A stretch of DNA of 64,000 nt from Atrina japonica (Eukaryota; Mollusca; Bivalvia; Pterioida; Pinnidae): positions 276,501 to 340,500 of the forward strand of contig BROG01000396.1 in NCBI GenBank assembly GCA_030159075.1. The letters are read 5' to 3'. The notes beneath the pieces are model-generated. The model made no database searches. It worked only from the letters and a program-made list of their open reading frames with translations, and was not told the DNA's origin. How positions within the stretch are numbered: position 1 is the stretch's first letter; every line of letters starts with the position of its first letter. Of the stretch, positions 11,150-29,376 are shown one piece after another. Made by a program: the position numbers and the translations under genes.

Positions 11150-11440
11150 TACCAAAGTTGAAAGAAAATTAATCATCCATTCGGTTTATGAGAAGATTAC
11201 CAAGTTTTGACCTCTTTTTTGCCCCCTTTTGAGCCATATGGATCCTAGGCCCTTGACATTTTCAAAAGCTACGTGGCTTCATACGAGGTTAGTTTCTGGC
11301 AAGTTTGGTAGCCCATTGGTTCTTGAGAAGAAGTAAAACAAAATTGACAATAAACGTATTTTCTGTTTACCTAGGTGTCTGTGATCTTGACCTTTGAGCC
11401 TGTGACATTGAAACATTACCACAATGATTATATAGATAAT
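11150..11440 (+). repeat. dispersed repeat R2, related segment
   Basis: Shares the order of phrases with 8253-8548: a GAGAAGA...CAAGTTT region, TATTTTCTGTTTACCTAGGT, GTCTGTGATCTTGACCTTTG and TGTGACATTG. Divergence is high. Confidence 0.45.
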
Positions 11441-12274
11441 TCCTAACAATTTGCTGTGGCACATGATTTTGCGCGTCACATGGTTTTGCGCACCCATGCT
11501 TCTGTCCGTCTCAACGCCTTAAAACGGATAATAATTTTGCTTCAAAGGTTCTGCGTCTTCATAAACCTTTCAAAATAAAAAGTTAAAATGCATTTTTTGT
11601 ACAACTATTGTATAAAATCAATGATTGTTATCCTAAATATAAAAACACACTAAGTATTTTACCTCATTTGAGCCTTTTGGTCGACTAGCTATAGCAGCAT
11701 TTACATTTACGTCATCATGGCGATAATAGTTTATAATGAATATTCATAATCGAGAAGCAAGTTGACAGCAGAATTAGTTCTAAATTGGTGCAAACTTTTT
11801 AATCCCTTTTGTACTCAATCTAACCATCATATTGAATTTCAAGTCAAATAATATGAAGGAATACGGACCACCATACCTGATTTACATCTTCAACCACGTG
11901 GAAACTGAACAGTTCGCAAAATCATGTGACATTTGGACCTCGGGTTAGAACACGATGTTTGTGGTTTGTTTTTCACTTTACATGAATTTGTTTAGACAAA
12001 TTAACATGTTTTGTCAACAACAAAAATGAAAAAACGAAGATATAATTGATTTATGCTGTGTGGATTTTATGATTCTGTGCCATTTGGTGTCTCCAGTTTT
12101 CGAGATCGGGGTCTTAGGTGCGCAAAATCATGTGACAGCATTGTGTAGGCAAAAGGTCAGTCAGTTTTGGGATGATTAGCTATTTGTATAAAATCATACA
12201 ATGGGTCATTTGAAGTGCTCGCCATACGATCGTTTATGATCAGATTTCAATTATATAAATATAGGATTAAATGT

Positions 12275-12600
12275 TTGACAAAGTGTCAAGATCATGAGAT
12301 AGAAGGTTAAAGACACAGGCACCAAATAAATAGAAAATATCAGTTTTAATCAACTTTTAGACATTTACAAATTAAAAAAAATAATGGTTGAACGAAGTTT
12401 TGCAGGAACTATCCCCATATAATGCCGCATGTTTGCAAAGGGGCTAATACACACAGAAGCTCCAAAAGGAGTCACAACTGGAAACATTTTTCGAAATCAA
12501 CTAATTAAACAGAAAATATTATTTTAGACGTTTTGTTGCAATGATGCAATGTTCATCAAATTTGCCAGGTGAGCGACATATGGCTTCTCTTTTTATTCAG
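12275..12600 (-). repeat. dispersed repeat R2, minus copy
   Basis: Contains ACAAAGTGTCAAGATCATGA, CTCCAAAAGGAGTCACAACT and AACTAATTAAACAGAAAATA, the reverse complements of phrases in 8253-8548. A minus-orientation TGTGCGCACA cluster follows at 12605-12683. The two copies therefore form a 4-kb-spaced inverted pair. Confidence 0.65.
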
Positions 12601-12704
12601 ATAAAGCTAAACTGTGCGCACAATATAGTTACACTGTGTGCACAACAAATTTAAACAGTGCGCACAGTATAACTAAACTGTGCACTCATTTCTTTCCGGA
12701 ATAT

Positions 12705-12825
12705 ACATTTATTTTTAATTCGAGCTCAATTGTTGAAGTCTTAATGACAGAAGCGATCGACTTGAGAATTTGTTTTGGCATCTTTCGTCAGACTATAACT
12801 TTGGTATTGTTAATAATGTTTAAGC
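12705..12825 (+). repeat. dispersed repeat R1
   Basis: Contains TCAATTGTTGAAGTCTTAAT, GACAGAAGCGATCG and ACTATAACTTTGGTATTGTT. Confidence 0.6.
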
Positions 12826-13009
12826 AAAATTCACTGAAACATTTTCATAACCACTATAATGCTGTTTTCATATAATAAAGACGGCATGTGATTGATTGGA
12901 TGATGAGATTCACTCCTCCATAACACCTGGTCCAAACTCTCAATTTCCCAGAATTCCGCGTTTCATAGTTTGTATACTTCGTCCTGTCACTTTTTACGTT
13001 TGTTACAGA

Positions 13010-13185
13010 TCGTTATTCCTCATGTGCTGTGATCCGAATTTGACTGTGGACTCAAGGCGGATGTAACCAGTTAGCAAGGAATGCTAATTCCCCCCCAAAC
13101 ACCTGATCCCATCTCTACATTTTTCTGAGGTCAAAATTTGTCCAATATCCCTCTATTTGTACATTGTCATCTGGATTTCCTAATG
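13010..13185 (+). mobile_element. type 1 retroelement 3' tail (diverged orphan)
   Basis: Carries TTTGACTGTGGACTCAAGGC, GGAATGCTAATTCCCCC, CACCTGATCCCATCTCT and TTTGTCCAATATC in the order of the family, but with many changes and no TTTGGTATCTGAGA end. Confidence 0.6.
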
Positions 13186-13200
13186 GATAACAATTTGGTA

Positions 13201-13669
13201 CAAGGTGTTTCAAAAAATATGCCCCACTTCAAATGTCCATAATGTGCAGACACATGGATGATAGGAACTTGAAGAAGAACCTTCATTTAAATTTTATTTT
13301 CAGTATACCCAACATGCCCAAATAATCCTGGTGACCTAAAACAGGCAATAACGATAAAATCGCAAGATATCCATTTGATACACGTGATAATGTGACCCAA
13401 AACTTCCTGGACAAGTTACAGTTAGTGATAGAGAAAACTGTACACATTTGGAATATGTAATGAAAAACGACGTTAAACTGGTAAAATTCGATAATTTGAA
13501 TATTTAAGAATGTGGCTCACTTAAATAATATTTAATGTGTATGTATTAAAAGTACACCAACAGAATTGTACTGCAACATTCTTTAAATTGTTATATCCCT
13601 TAGTTCGATATGTAACTTGTAACATATTCTATTATACAGTAAAGTCGGGACATATTTTGAAACACCCTG
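13201..13669. mobile_element. mariner/Tc1-like element remnant
   Basis: Terminal inverted repeats CAAGGTGTTTCAAAAAATAT (left) and ATATTTTGAAACACCCTG (right), flanked by TA on both sides (13199-13200, 13670-13671). A TA target and CAGGGTGTTTCAAAA-like ends are typical of the mariner/Tc1 group. The 469-bp interior has no transposase frame, so this is a MITE or a deleted copy. Confidence 0.8.
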
Positions 13670-13905
13670 TATTTGTACTTTTTATAGACTAGCAAGAGGG
13701 ACCAGACACTGTGGTTAAACATTCTTTTTTGTGATTTCATGTGGTCTATTGATTTCTCGTTTCTTGAGATATGTATATTCTATTTTCATATTAACCAATC
13801 AAAAACCAATTTGGTGCAATAAATGAAAGACTTACTAGATCACTTACTATCAACCAGAACCAGTTTATAGATGATAAGATCACCTTAAGTGTAAACCAAT
13901 ATGAT

Positions 13906-14075
13906 AATGTATCTAACCATCTACAAATTCTCGATGTAAAACTGTGAGTTCTAAATATTTGCTGTGAATGTGTTATCATTTACGAAATATGGTACTGTAT
14001 CTAACCATCTACAAATTCTCGATGTAAAACTGTGAGTTCTAAATATTTGCTGTGAATGTGTTATCATTTACGAAA
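13906..14075. repeat. direct tandem duplication, ~88-bp unit
   Basis: The block beginning GTATCTAACCATCTACAAAT and ending TTATCATTTACGAAA occurs at 13908-13985 and again at 13996-14074 with almost no change, so the duplication is recent. Confidence 0.9.
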
Positions 14076-14079
14076 ATGT

Positions 14080-15030
14080 AAAAACGGATGTACAGGGCCG
14101 GAATAACTGCTTTCCATGAAATGCTATAAATATCACTGATAATACCAAAGTTAAAGTTTTACAACAGAGGCTAAGACATATGGATAATTATGTGTGAGTT
14201 TTTTTTTCCTACACACCTTATCTTCTATCCAATTTATGTCACATAAAAGTCATCTTCTAAACTCTAGACTGTAGCACAATAAGAACTTGGTTAGAAAACT
14301 GATGGGTTCATCTTATATTATGCAAATTCTCAAAATATATGATAATGAACATATTATATTGTTTTTTAAATGTGATATTACACATTATATAGACCCTAAG
14401 ACTTCTGCTCAATATTAAGTTATACATGTACATAAAAGCTACTTTTTTATTTATTAGTTTGCAGAATAAAAGACCGAAGAATGTGATGAGTGAATTGTGT
14501 CTTGTTTTTTAAAAAAATAGAATGCCACACTTCATTATATCTGAAATATGTATATTTGTGCAATCTATGTATGGAATAAAAAAGTTGACAGGAATAAATG
14601 CTATATGTTACAATTTAGTGCGAAATGTTCATTAAACAACAAATAACTTATGTTCTCAATTATAAACTATGTTTATTTCACAACAGCAGTCTCGTAGTGA
14701 TTACTATTGAAGTTTTCACTTTTGATTAGAACTTCTTCATAAGAGATGGAGATTCTGAAAGATGGCCAACAGTGTTGTTGAGGAGTTTGACATTGGTATT
14801 CTCTTTTGAAAGACAAAAGTACAGAAAGGTCAAACTTTAGTTGTACAGTAAAGTAAAGTAATTTGGCATATGTTTACAAACACAAGGAGTTTAAATTAAA
14901 TCATTACAGGGGTGGCAGGCTACCTGTAGTCACAAAAATATTAGAGCTTTTAGTAATGAATGGAATCCATACACGGCAATATGTTTTATTTGTTCAACCT
15001 ATATAGACTGTATTGTTAGATGGCTATCTG
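14080..15030. other. intergenic, nothing recognised
   Basis: AT-rich; no credible exon or repeat boundary seen. Confidence 0.5.
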
Positions 15031-15034
15031 TAGC

Positions 15035-15345
15035 ACGACCATACATGTATACAGTACAGCGACTCCCTTTTGCCAACCAAATCTAAAATTAACTGAAGAC
15101 ATTTTCACTGAACCTGAACTTTTTCACCCAACTTGAGGAGAGATTTCCATGTTACATTTGCAAAGGGTGTAGCATGCTAACAGTGGACGCTGACTCCTTT
15201 CGGACACTTGGTCCTATCCCATTTGGAATTTGCAACTGTTCTTATGTTGAGACCATTTGTATATCTAATTCGTCATATTCAAATAGACTTGGAGTTTCGA
15301 TTATCCATTAATATGTCTTCAATTTTTACTTTGTTTTATTTTAGA
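15035..15345 (+). mobile_element. type 2 retroelement 3' tail (uninterrupted copy)
   Basis: Contains ACTCCCTTTTGCCAACCAA, ACTGAAGACATTTTCACTGA, GGGTGTAGCATGCTAACAGT, ATTTGCAACTGTTCTTATGT and TTGAGACCATTTGTATATC. The copy split at 26.28/28.74 kb and a minus copy at 31.69 kb share the same order. At 25.96 kb the same tail follows a reverse-transcriptase C-terminus, which identifies it as a retroelement 3' region. Confidence 0.65.
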
Positions 15346-15559
15346 CAGAATTTGGATGTGGCACTTGACTTGGGTAGACCTTTACAGTTTTTGACAAATG
15401 TTTTGATACTGGCTATTGATGAGAAAAACTGGTATACAGGCTGTTTTCTAGTTTCCACGGGCCAATATTTTGCCCATTACCAAATACAAAAAATACACGT
15501 TTTTTTTTCAAAATTTGATGAAAAAAATAATTGGTGTGCGACCAATAAAAAATAAAAAA

Positions 15560-16735
15560 TGAATGAATTGAGTGGTAAATGCATTTAAAAACAATCCATT
15601 GCATTTAGATTTACATACATGTGTGCAAACCATTTTTCACAATTCGACACAAATTTGAATTCCCAATTGTGTCACCAATGAAATTTTTTGACGAAATTAG
15701 CAGAAAAAACCTGGTGTATATAATAAATTTCTATATACCCATTTAAATCCGTAGAGGTATTAGTTTGTATAGTTTAAATAATGCAAAAGTTGTCATATTA
15801 ACCTACAAAATACAAAATCTCTGGAATTTTACAACAGATTAAATTTTGTGTAAATGCATAAAGGGACGACATCGAAAATTAAGGACAGCAATTTATTGAC
15901 TTATTGCAGACGACAAGAAACTATTTGTGTGTAATAAAGATGCAATTTGAACCGTACACTGTTGAAAAATTGGGAGGAATCAGCACCCCACTCCCTTCCG
16001 ATAGACATCTCTCCCTGCGTCACAACCATAAATGGCAAGGGCTTTTACATATTATAGTACAATAGTGATGCAAGTCCGAAGGAGTAATGGGGAATCCTGT
16101 CACATGAAGTGACAAATATTGTCTTCCAAAGGATATCTGGAATGATTCAAAAATGGGGGGGGGGGGTAATATACAAAGTAGGGAAGTTACTAGCATCTAC
16201 AGTATACCAACAATAACTTGAAAACTATATTTTTATCATTGTTATCACTGTGCAAAAGGAAAACAATGTTTAATCATAGTATACAAAATTTGATTTTAAA
16301 GTAAAGCCAAAAATGACACTGAATATTCTGGTGAACATTTTTTTTTTAAATTTGCAGGGATTTTCCACATTATTTGGAATGAGGCATGGATCTTTGGAAT
16401 TGGGAATTTTAGCACATTAAAAAATTGGAAATCTAAAATACACAAAAACTGTTTGATAATACAAGTGATCAAATTCATTGTTACTTAACTTCACATGGAA
16501 AGTTTGATTGGAAATTGGGGAGAAAATGTATTTTCTTTTATTTGGAATGGGGTCTTATTTAAGCTCCATACAATAGGGTGGAAAATCCCTGTTTCATAAA
16601 CATATACTAAATCTATGAAGATGACAAAACTTGATTCCAACAAATCTCTTAAGAACTATAACTCTAACAGAATGTTATGAAAAGTCAATAAGCAATTTCT
16701 TGTATACATCTCACTTGGTGAAACTTTTAGGCAAT
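15560..16735. other. intergenic, nothing recognised
   Basis: AT-rich with a G-run at 16157-16166. No supported gene. Confidence 0.5.
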
Positions 16736-16739
16736 TTTA

Positions 16740-17109
16740 CAGGGGCATTAGCTGTGTTTTTATATTAAATGCCCCCCCCCTTTTTACTACTTAGACTGAT
16801 ATACAATAACAAAAAAAAAAAAAGAGATATAAACAGACATAAAAATTCTGAAATTGCTATATATTTTGTGAAAATTGCTTGAGAAACCCAAGATTTGACA
16901 CTTTTTCACTTGCAATTGATTGACTCAAACTTACTATTTGTATGTGAATACTACACTGGACCTAACCTATTTTCACAAAATATATAGGAATATAAAGATT
17001 CTTTTACGCCTGTATATAGCTCTTATTTGTTATTTTACATCAAGTACAAGTAGGAAAAGTAGAAAAAAATTGAAATACTTTTCTTTGATAAACACAGCTA
17101 ATGTCCCTC
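16740..17109 (+). mobile_element. MITE family A, most complete copy
   Basis: The left end is CAGGGGCATTAGCTGTGTTT and the right end AAACACAGCTAATGTCCCTC, about 20-bp inverted repeats with two or three mismatches, flanked by TA (16738-16739, 17110-17111). The interior includes TACTACTTAGACTGATATAC, CACTTTTTCACTTGCAATTG and GTATATAGCTCTTATTTG. No transposase is present. TA flanks fit a Tc1/mariner-type mobiliser (inference). Confidence 0.85.
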
Positions 17110-17856
17110 TAATTGAAAAATATACATATGACTGTCTCGGTGACGATCATTAACTGTTAAAATAACCACATAATTGACTCTTCAACCCCTCAAAATGAAT
17201 TCTTCTATGATATAAAATCAATGAGTCAGGCAGGTCCAAATGTGTCTTTAGGGGTGAACGAGTTATCTGTCTGTGATTCTGTACTGTTTTGATGATAACT
17301 GTTGGATGTTGAGAGGACAGTGTATAAAACAATATCAATCTTGACATCAAAAGGTGTGGTGTTTACCATGCCTTGTTTATTTGTATATAGTGGTCCATTT
17401 ATTGTGATTTTTATGAGAAAACAGATCAACTTTATCTAATTAGAATGAAAAAAACTTCACCATAATATGTTTTTTTTTCTTTTTTACTATATAGTAAATA
17501 TAAAAACATGGAAAAATGTGGGATAGGATTTTTGGAGTGAAACCCATTTTGAAAGTTGAGAGACCAGCCCACCAGCCATTTACAACTCTCAGTAGTATTT
17601 TTTTTTTATGTGATCTTTCAGGTCTTCTTTCATGACAGTGGTCTTAGAAGACAGGTTCTACTGTACATTTATCATGTCAGCCTTATATAAAACATTTTAC
17701 AAAAACAAGAATTGCAAAGTATAATATTTAACGAAATGTACTCAATTTTAAATTAAGCCACAGTCTTATTTTTCCTCACAGGATACTTAACATGCACAAA
17801 CTAAGAGACATCTTACACAGAGCAGTAACAGAAAACAGTAATACAATGATTTTTAT

Positions 17857-24004
<6,148 letters not shown>

Positions 24005-24505
24005 TTTGGCGATGCTACGTTATCGTCCAATAATTGTGGGTAGTCTATTCCATCGCAATGAAAAATGCGCCGTATAATGGAAACTACTTCAAATCAACCC
24101 GCGACACAGGTAAATCCAACACCTGTAAACACCTGTACTTGTTGTAAGTAGGGTGTCGCAATTAGTGACATTCTGATCCCGACTTAGTGCAGTGTATTCA
24201 TGTATAAAATAATGTAATTATACATACGGTATACGAATTAAATCTTTGCTTTGTGTGTTTCTGACCTTTTGAAATTCATAGATAGGTCTATTCAAATTGT
24301 TGTTTTCACTATTTTACAAAATTACATACTGGAAAAAATATCTTGATCATTGCCCAGGAAGCCGCGCAAAGATTTTTCCTGAAGAGTGACGAATGAAACC
24401 CTTTATATTTGTAATAGGCCCTATTTGTGGTTTCAAACTTTGATTATAACAAATTTATTTTATACATGGAGTTTAATTGATTAAGGACACGCTTTATCTG
24501 AGATG

Positions 24506-24506
<1 letters not shown>

Positions 24507-24597
<91 letters not shown>
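24507..24597. repeat. (TA)n microsatellite
   Basis: About 90 bp of pure TA, roughly 500 bp upstream of the CYYR1-like start codon. Confidence 0.97.
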
Positions 24598-24599
<2 letters not shown>

Positions 24600-24833
24600 C
24601 TGATCTTATCTTGTTATCCCCCCACGGCACCTTAGAAAATATCCACGAATTCCTGAATCTGCGAATTAACACTAAAATAAGGGTAATGTCTCGGATATGA
24701 CTAAATTGTTTTTTCAAATTAAATATTAGCATATACAGTTGTTTTCAGACATTATCGTCTTCTTCAAACAAAGAATTCTGCCTACAATGTTGCTGTTACG
24801 TGACATGAGTTTGTAAAATCCACGTTGCCTGAC

Positions 24834-24855
24834 ACCAGCGATATATATCGCTGGT
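24834..24855. repeat. 22-bp perfect palindrome
   Basis: ACCAGCG, ATATATAT, CGCTGGT: perfectly self-complementary. CGCTG also occurs beside the TA tract at 24598. Role unknown. Confidence 0.8.
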
Positions 24856-25959
24856 AACATTGAAGATTTAACCGACGAATAAAAAATATGTGAGTATGCT
24901 GGCAAGTTTCGTTAACAACACGCTGGCATATAAGTTGAAGTAAGACAAGATAATAGAAAAATTGTGTGCATGCACAAAACTTTGCGACGTAAGCCAGCGT
25001 ATGACCCATTCGTTCCGCTGGAATAAGTTGTAGGGGCGTTATACAATCGTACGCGTTTACATACGTACCTACACGTTCTTCATTAGTCCGAATACGTTGA
25101 GAAAATGTTTTTCTACCGTATCCGAAATTACAGCAAAAGTTGTCAGCGTTTATGAATTTTTGATATATTTTTTTCTGGCATAAGTTAACATGTGACAGCG
25201 AAAGTGCGACGTATGTGTGACGTATGTGTGACCGAGCAAAATTACATTAAATTTTGGACATTTTAGTTCTTATATTTAAATTCAGAATTTGACAATTTGG
25301 ACTTTTAACTTTAATTATCCAGTTCCTGTAATTTCAGTACTATTATTAATTGTACACGTTATTGTAAACATATTTTTTTAAAGTTAATTCCGATAATTGC
25401 AGTACAAGTATAATACCTGTTAATTAGGCTATACCTTCAGGGCCCCCTGCCACAGAATAATTCCAATTATCTGGACAGGTGAGACGTCTCAGTCAAATTA
25501 ATTGTTCCTTAACTTTTAAGGATTACCTATCAATTAAGGACTTTAATTAACACACTTAATGGATTATAACAGTGCTATATATTTTGTATATTTTCATGTC
25601 AAAGATAGTTAGGATTTAGGCCTCTGTACGGAACACACTGGTGTGATAACGGAAAATCCGGGATCCACCAACCGTCAGTCTGAAAGTATTAAAAGTTATA
25701 CTGATCATCTGTATCATTATCGTCATTATTCCATACCCATAAATTTACGTGGTTATATATGCCAAAGTTTTATAGATTTTTCATACGTCGGCATAAGTTT
25801 GACAAATAGTTAATGTGTGACAGCGAAAGTTCAACGTATGCCAAAGTTTTATACAATTTTCAGTTTATACGCTATACATTGTTCTAGATGCGTGATATGC
25901 CGATGATTGTTCATGCTTCAATGATAATTGAAACCACCTATGAATCTTCTTTGCCCCGT

Positions 25960-26215
25960 TTTGTTCGCAGCTCCTTGTTGTTGCATACTTATTTGCCTTT
26001 AGTTATGTATTATGCCAGGGCATGTTCCTCTTACGAATGTTTTATTCTGAGAGCCAACCGCGCCACCAATAAACTTCTCACACGGGGATACATTGTTGAA
26101 AGCTTAAAACCGCCACTAAGGAAATTTTATGGTCATACGGAGATCATACGGGGATCTTGTTAAACAATATGAAGTCCCTCTCTCAGGAATGGTAGATAGT
26201 ATTATGGGACACGAC
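25960..26215 (+). pseudogene. type 2 retroelement reverse-transcriptase C-terminus
   Basis: The frame reads YYARACSSYECFILRANRAT, NKLLTRGYIVESLKPPLRKF and YGH, the conserved end of this reverse-transcriptase family (YARACS..., RKFYGR). A short duplication near 26132-26155 and a frame change follow. The catalytic region is absent. Confidence 0.65.
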
Positions 26216-26283
26216 CACAGACAGGGATTCCCTTTCGCCAATCAGATCTAAAACTAACTGAAGACATTTTCACCGAACTTGAC
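26216..26283 (+). mobile_element. type 2 retroelement 3' tail, left part (split by insertion)
   Basis: Contains AGGGATTCCCTTTCGCCAAT and ACTGAAGACATTTTCACCGA, matching 15055-15115. It breaks at TTGAC (26279-26283) and resumes at 28735 after a 2.45 kb insertion. Confidence 0.75.
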
Positions 26284-26569
26284 CAGTGGCGGATTTAAGA
26301 GGCGGAAGGGGTGGACGCCAAAGTATAGATGTTTGTACAGTTAAAGTCAACTCAAAAGCTTAAATAATTTTAATAAAAAGTTGGAATCAATTACGAAAAA
26401 TTTTTCGCTACGCTTGGCAAAACCATTTTTTTTTATACTTTTCCTTCCCTCTAGCTTGAAATCCTGGATCTACCTTGGGTTTGTCTGTATATTTTGAATT
26501 TCCTGGCTTATGACTATGCTTTGTTGAAAATGAAAACCTCAAAAATGTTTTAAGAAACCCGTTCCTTTA

Positions 26570-28190
26570 ATTGGCGACATAATTTCAGTCTAGTTATAAA
26601 TTCTGTCGATGATTATGCCAGACGATGGGCCAAACATGACGACGGGGAACCAGACACTTTGTCTGAATGGTTAAAAGCTATACGATGGTTGATAAAATTC
26701 GTTTTCGAAAATTTAAATGAACTACAAAAACACGTTATTCCTCTGTATTTAGTGACCCAGAAGTGGTAACCGAGTTGAACAGATAACATGACCAATATGT
26801 ACTGGTTCCAGCAGACAAAGCGTCACATTATATTATTTTTTTTTACTTGAAAGGCTCATTACTATAATTGTTTATTAGAAGAGCTAAGGTTTAATACGAA
26901 TTCTGGTAATCCTACATGCACATATATAGTCCACTTTCAAAGGACGAGATCCTTCAAAATCACTTGTACGGTTTACGCTCTTTTGCTGTACCTACAACGG
27001 ATACTGATTTTGAGCTACCTTTATACTGAATACCCAAACTTCACAAAACCCCATATAAACAGAGGTACATCGCAGGATCCAGCAAATGTTCTACCAGACC
27101 TTTATCTTAACTTCTTATCAATATATTGACAGCCGTTAAGGAGAAACTTCACCAATACTGTACAGGTGCTTGTTCCAGAAGCGGTGTAAACCAGATATGG
27201 ATACTTGAAAATTCTAAACAACTTTTAGAAAATTTGAAGGCACATAATGTTTCTCAAATTCACAGTATCAAAACATACGACTTTTCTACTCTTTACACAA
27301 TAATTCCACATAAAAAATTAAAAGAGACACTTTTTAGCATTATCGACAACTGTTTTTTTTTTTTTCAGTAAAGGTGATACCCAAAAATTTAAATATCTAG
27401 TCATTGGTTATCATGATACTTATTTTGTCCAACACCACTCCGATTCTACACATAAATACACTGAAGTTTATATAAAAAGATGCTGGAATTTCTAATAAAA
27501 AATATATTGTAATGTAATGGTCTTTCAACAAACTGTCGGCATTCCTATGGGAACCAACTGTGCCCATTTATTGGTTGACCTATTCCTTTATTCAAGCGAA
27601 GCAGACTTCATTCTGCTGAATCAAAAGGAGAAAAAGCTAGCGGTGTCCTTTAATTTTACATTTAGATATATCGACGACGTTTTATAAATTAATAATGACA
27701 AATATCATGCATATGTCAATGCGATATATCCCAGCGAACTAGATATTATAGATACAACAGAATCAAGCACACAGGCTTCATACTAGATATTAAAGATACA
27801 ACAGAATCAAGCACACAAGCTTCATACTTAGACATTTTACTTACTATGGACACAGACGATAAATTAACAACCACGCTCTACGATAAACGCGACGATTTCG
27901 GCTTCCCCTATCGTAAATTTTCCTCATTTAAGTAGTAATATCCCACAATCACCTGCATATGGCGTTTATATTTCACAAATGATCCGATATGCCACGGCGT
28001 GTTCACCATATGAACATTTTAAATACATAGGTAAAATACTCACTGACATATTATTGACACAGGGATATCGAAAACCGCGTTTGTTGTCAACGTTCGGCAA
28101 ATTCTACGGTCTTTATAATAGTCTTGTTTGCGATTATTCTGTTTCATTAAGTGAAATGTTGAGTTGCCTGTTCGATAGCGGTTGTTGAGA
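26570..28190 (+). pseudogene. type 1 retroelement reverse transcriptase, near full length but decayed
   Basis: Conserved phrases appear in order across three frames with stops between them: DDYARRWAKHDDGEPDTLSE, LVPADKAS, SKDEILQNHL, IPKLHKTPYKQRYIAGSSK, TRPLSLLL, TAVKEKLHQYC, SGVNQIWILENSK, IKTYDFSTLYT, FQQTVGIPMGTNCAHL, FRYIDDVL (catalytic aspartates at about 27673) and the C-terminal RKFYG-type end. FDFSTLYT.IPH and YIDDV are reverse-transcriptase motifs A and C. The family resembles Penelope-like or related reverse transcriptases common in molluscs. An internal repeat of ATACAACAGAATCAAGCACA (27745-27823) and many stops show it is dead. Confidence 0.8.
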
Positions 28191-28400
28191 CGTCTGTACC
28201 AATTGTGACGAGGATTTTTCCTCAAGTATTTCATTTTTTTTTCACTGCGAGTGTGACCGGTCAAAAAGGGATGCTTACTCCTCCATGGCACCTGATCCCA
28301 CTTCTTGATTTCAGAGGGCCGTGTTTGTCCAAATTTTACTAGATTTTTATATGTGTCCTAGACATCCTGATGATTTCTACTTTGGTATCTGAGACTTTTT
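28191..28400 (+). mobile_element. type 1 retroelement 3' tail, attached to its reverse transcriptase
   Basis: Directly follows the reverse-transcriptase end and contains GACGTCTGTACCAATTGTGA, GGGATGCTTACTCCTCCATG, CACCTGATCCCACTTCTTGA and TTTGGTATCTGAGAC. This copy links the many orphan tails in the window to the coding element. Confidence 0.8.
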
Positions 28401-28734
28401 TTTATATTGTTTTGTTTTAATTTCTCTCTTAAATGTTTGTACTACACATCGGTAAAGAATTATAGTGCTCTTTAAATTTTGTATAAAAATTCAAGACAAA
28501 TTTCCAAAAATGTTTGCGCCTCGCTGTGCTCGGCGATTTTTTTTTCCAACTTTGCAGCAGCACAACTATAAATCCTCTATCTCCCATTAATGAGGCATAC
28601 ATTGCAGAAAACAGAACCCCCCCAAAAAAAAAAAAATTTTGATTTCTTTCCTACGGCACTGCATAAAGAACGCACCATTTTTAACCCCCTAAAAAGTTAC
28701 GGCCCCTCTTTGAAAAATCTTGGATCCGCCCCTG

Positions 28735-28975
28735 TTGACCCTTTTTAAACGAACTCGCCAAGGTTTCCATGGAACATTTGCGACGGGTGTGCCATGCTAA
28801 CAGGGGACTTTGATTTCTTCAGGATATTCAACCCCGTTTAAATTTAGCAGTTGTTTTTCACGTTGAGACCATTTGTAGATTTAACTTTTCGTATTCTAAT
28901 TGAGTTTCGACTATCCATTTGTACTTTTAATTTTACATTGGTATCTGTACTTTTTTTTGTACCTCTCAACAATCA
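28735..28975 (+). mobile_element. type 2 retroelement 3' tail, right part
   Basis: Resumes with TTGACCCTTTTTAAACGAAC, then GGTTTCCATGGAACATTTGC, GTGTGCCATGCTAACAGGGG and GTTGAGACCATTTGTAGATT, collinear with 15115-15345. Confidence 0.75.
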
Positions 28976-29376
28976 TTTAAATAACTATATCAATTTAGAA
29001 ATTTGCATATTTGGAATAGGTAACCAAGTTATTTTAAAAACGATACTTAAATAATATTGCGATTAAAATGTTATTGAATATCATTTATGATTGCAGTGCA
29101 AAACAGACGGTGTCATTTAAAATTGCTGAACTATCTTGTTATATTTGAAATAACAGCATATTTGCATAAAACGCATTGGTTGGCTATTTTCATTTTTCTA
29201 GTTTGTAATAACACTGGCATCAGATTGTCAGTTATGAAATGCTGATATTGATTTTTATTTCTAAATTACAGAGATTAAATGATATCAAATTGTATTGTTT
29301 CCTTAAACTAAAAGGAAATACGTGGCATCAAATGCAATTTAAAAAATAGAGAATGTCTGAATAAAAATAAGGAGAG

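Larger units (their letters stand above)
26284..28734. mobile_element. CAGTGGCGGAT-ended DNA element carrying a retroelement
   Basis: The left end CAGTGGCGGATTTAAGAG and right end TTGGATCCGCCCCTG are inverted repeats of the CAGTGGCGGATCC type seen in hAT-like elements. TTGAC lies on both sides (26279-26283, 28735-28739), a 5-bp target duplication. The outer parts (26284 to about 26520 and about 28440 to 28734) are non-coding, with CGCTACGCTTGGC and CGCCTCGCTGTGCTCGGCG. The middle is a later retroelement insertion. Superfamily is uncertain because classic hAT duplications are 8 bp. Confidence 0.75.

Noticed and set aside
15208..15555. 115-codon open frame as a gene
   Set aside because: Its first half is the type 2 retroelement tail and the second half is low-complexity AT-rich sequence; no conserved motif.
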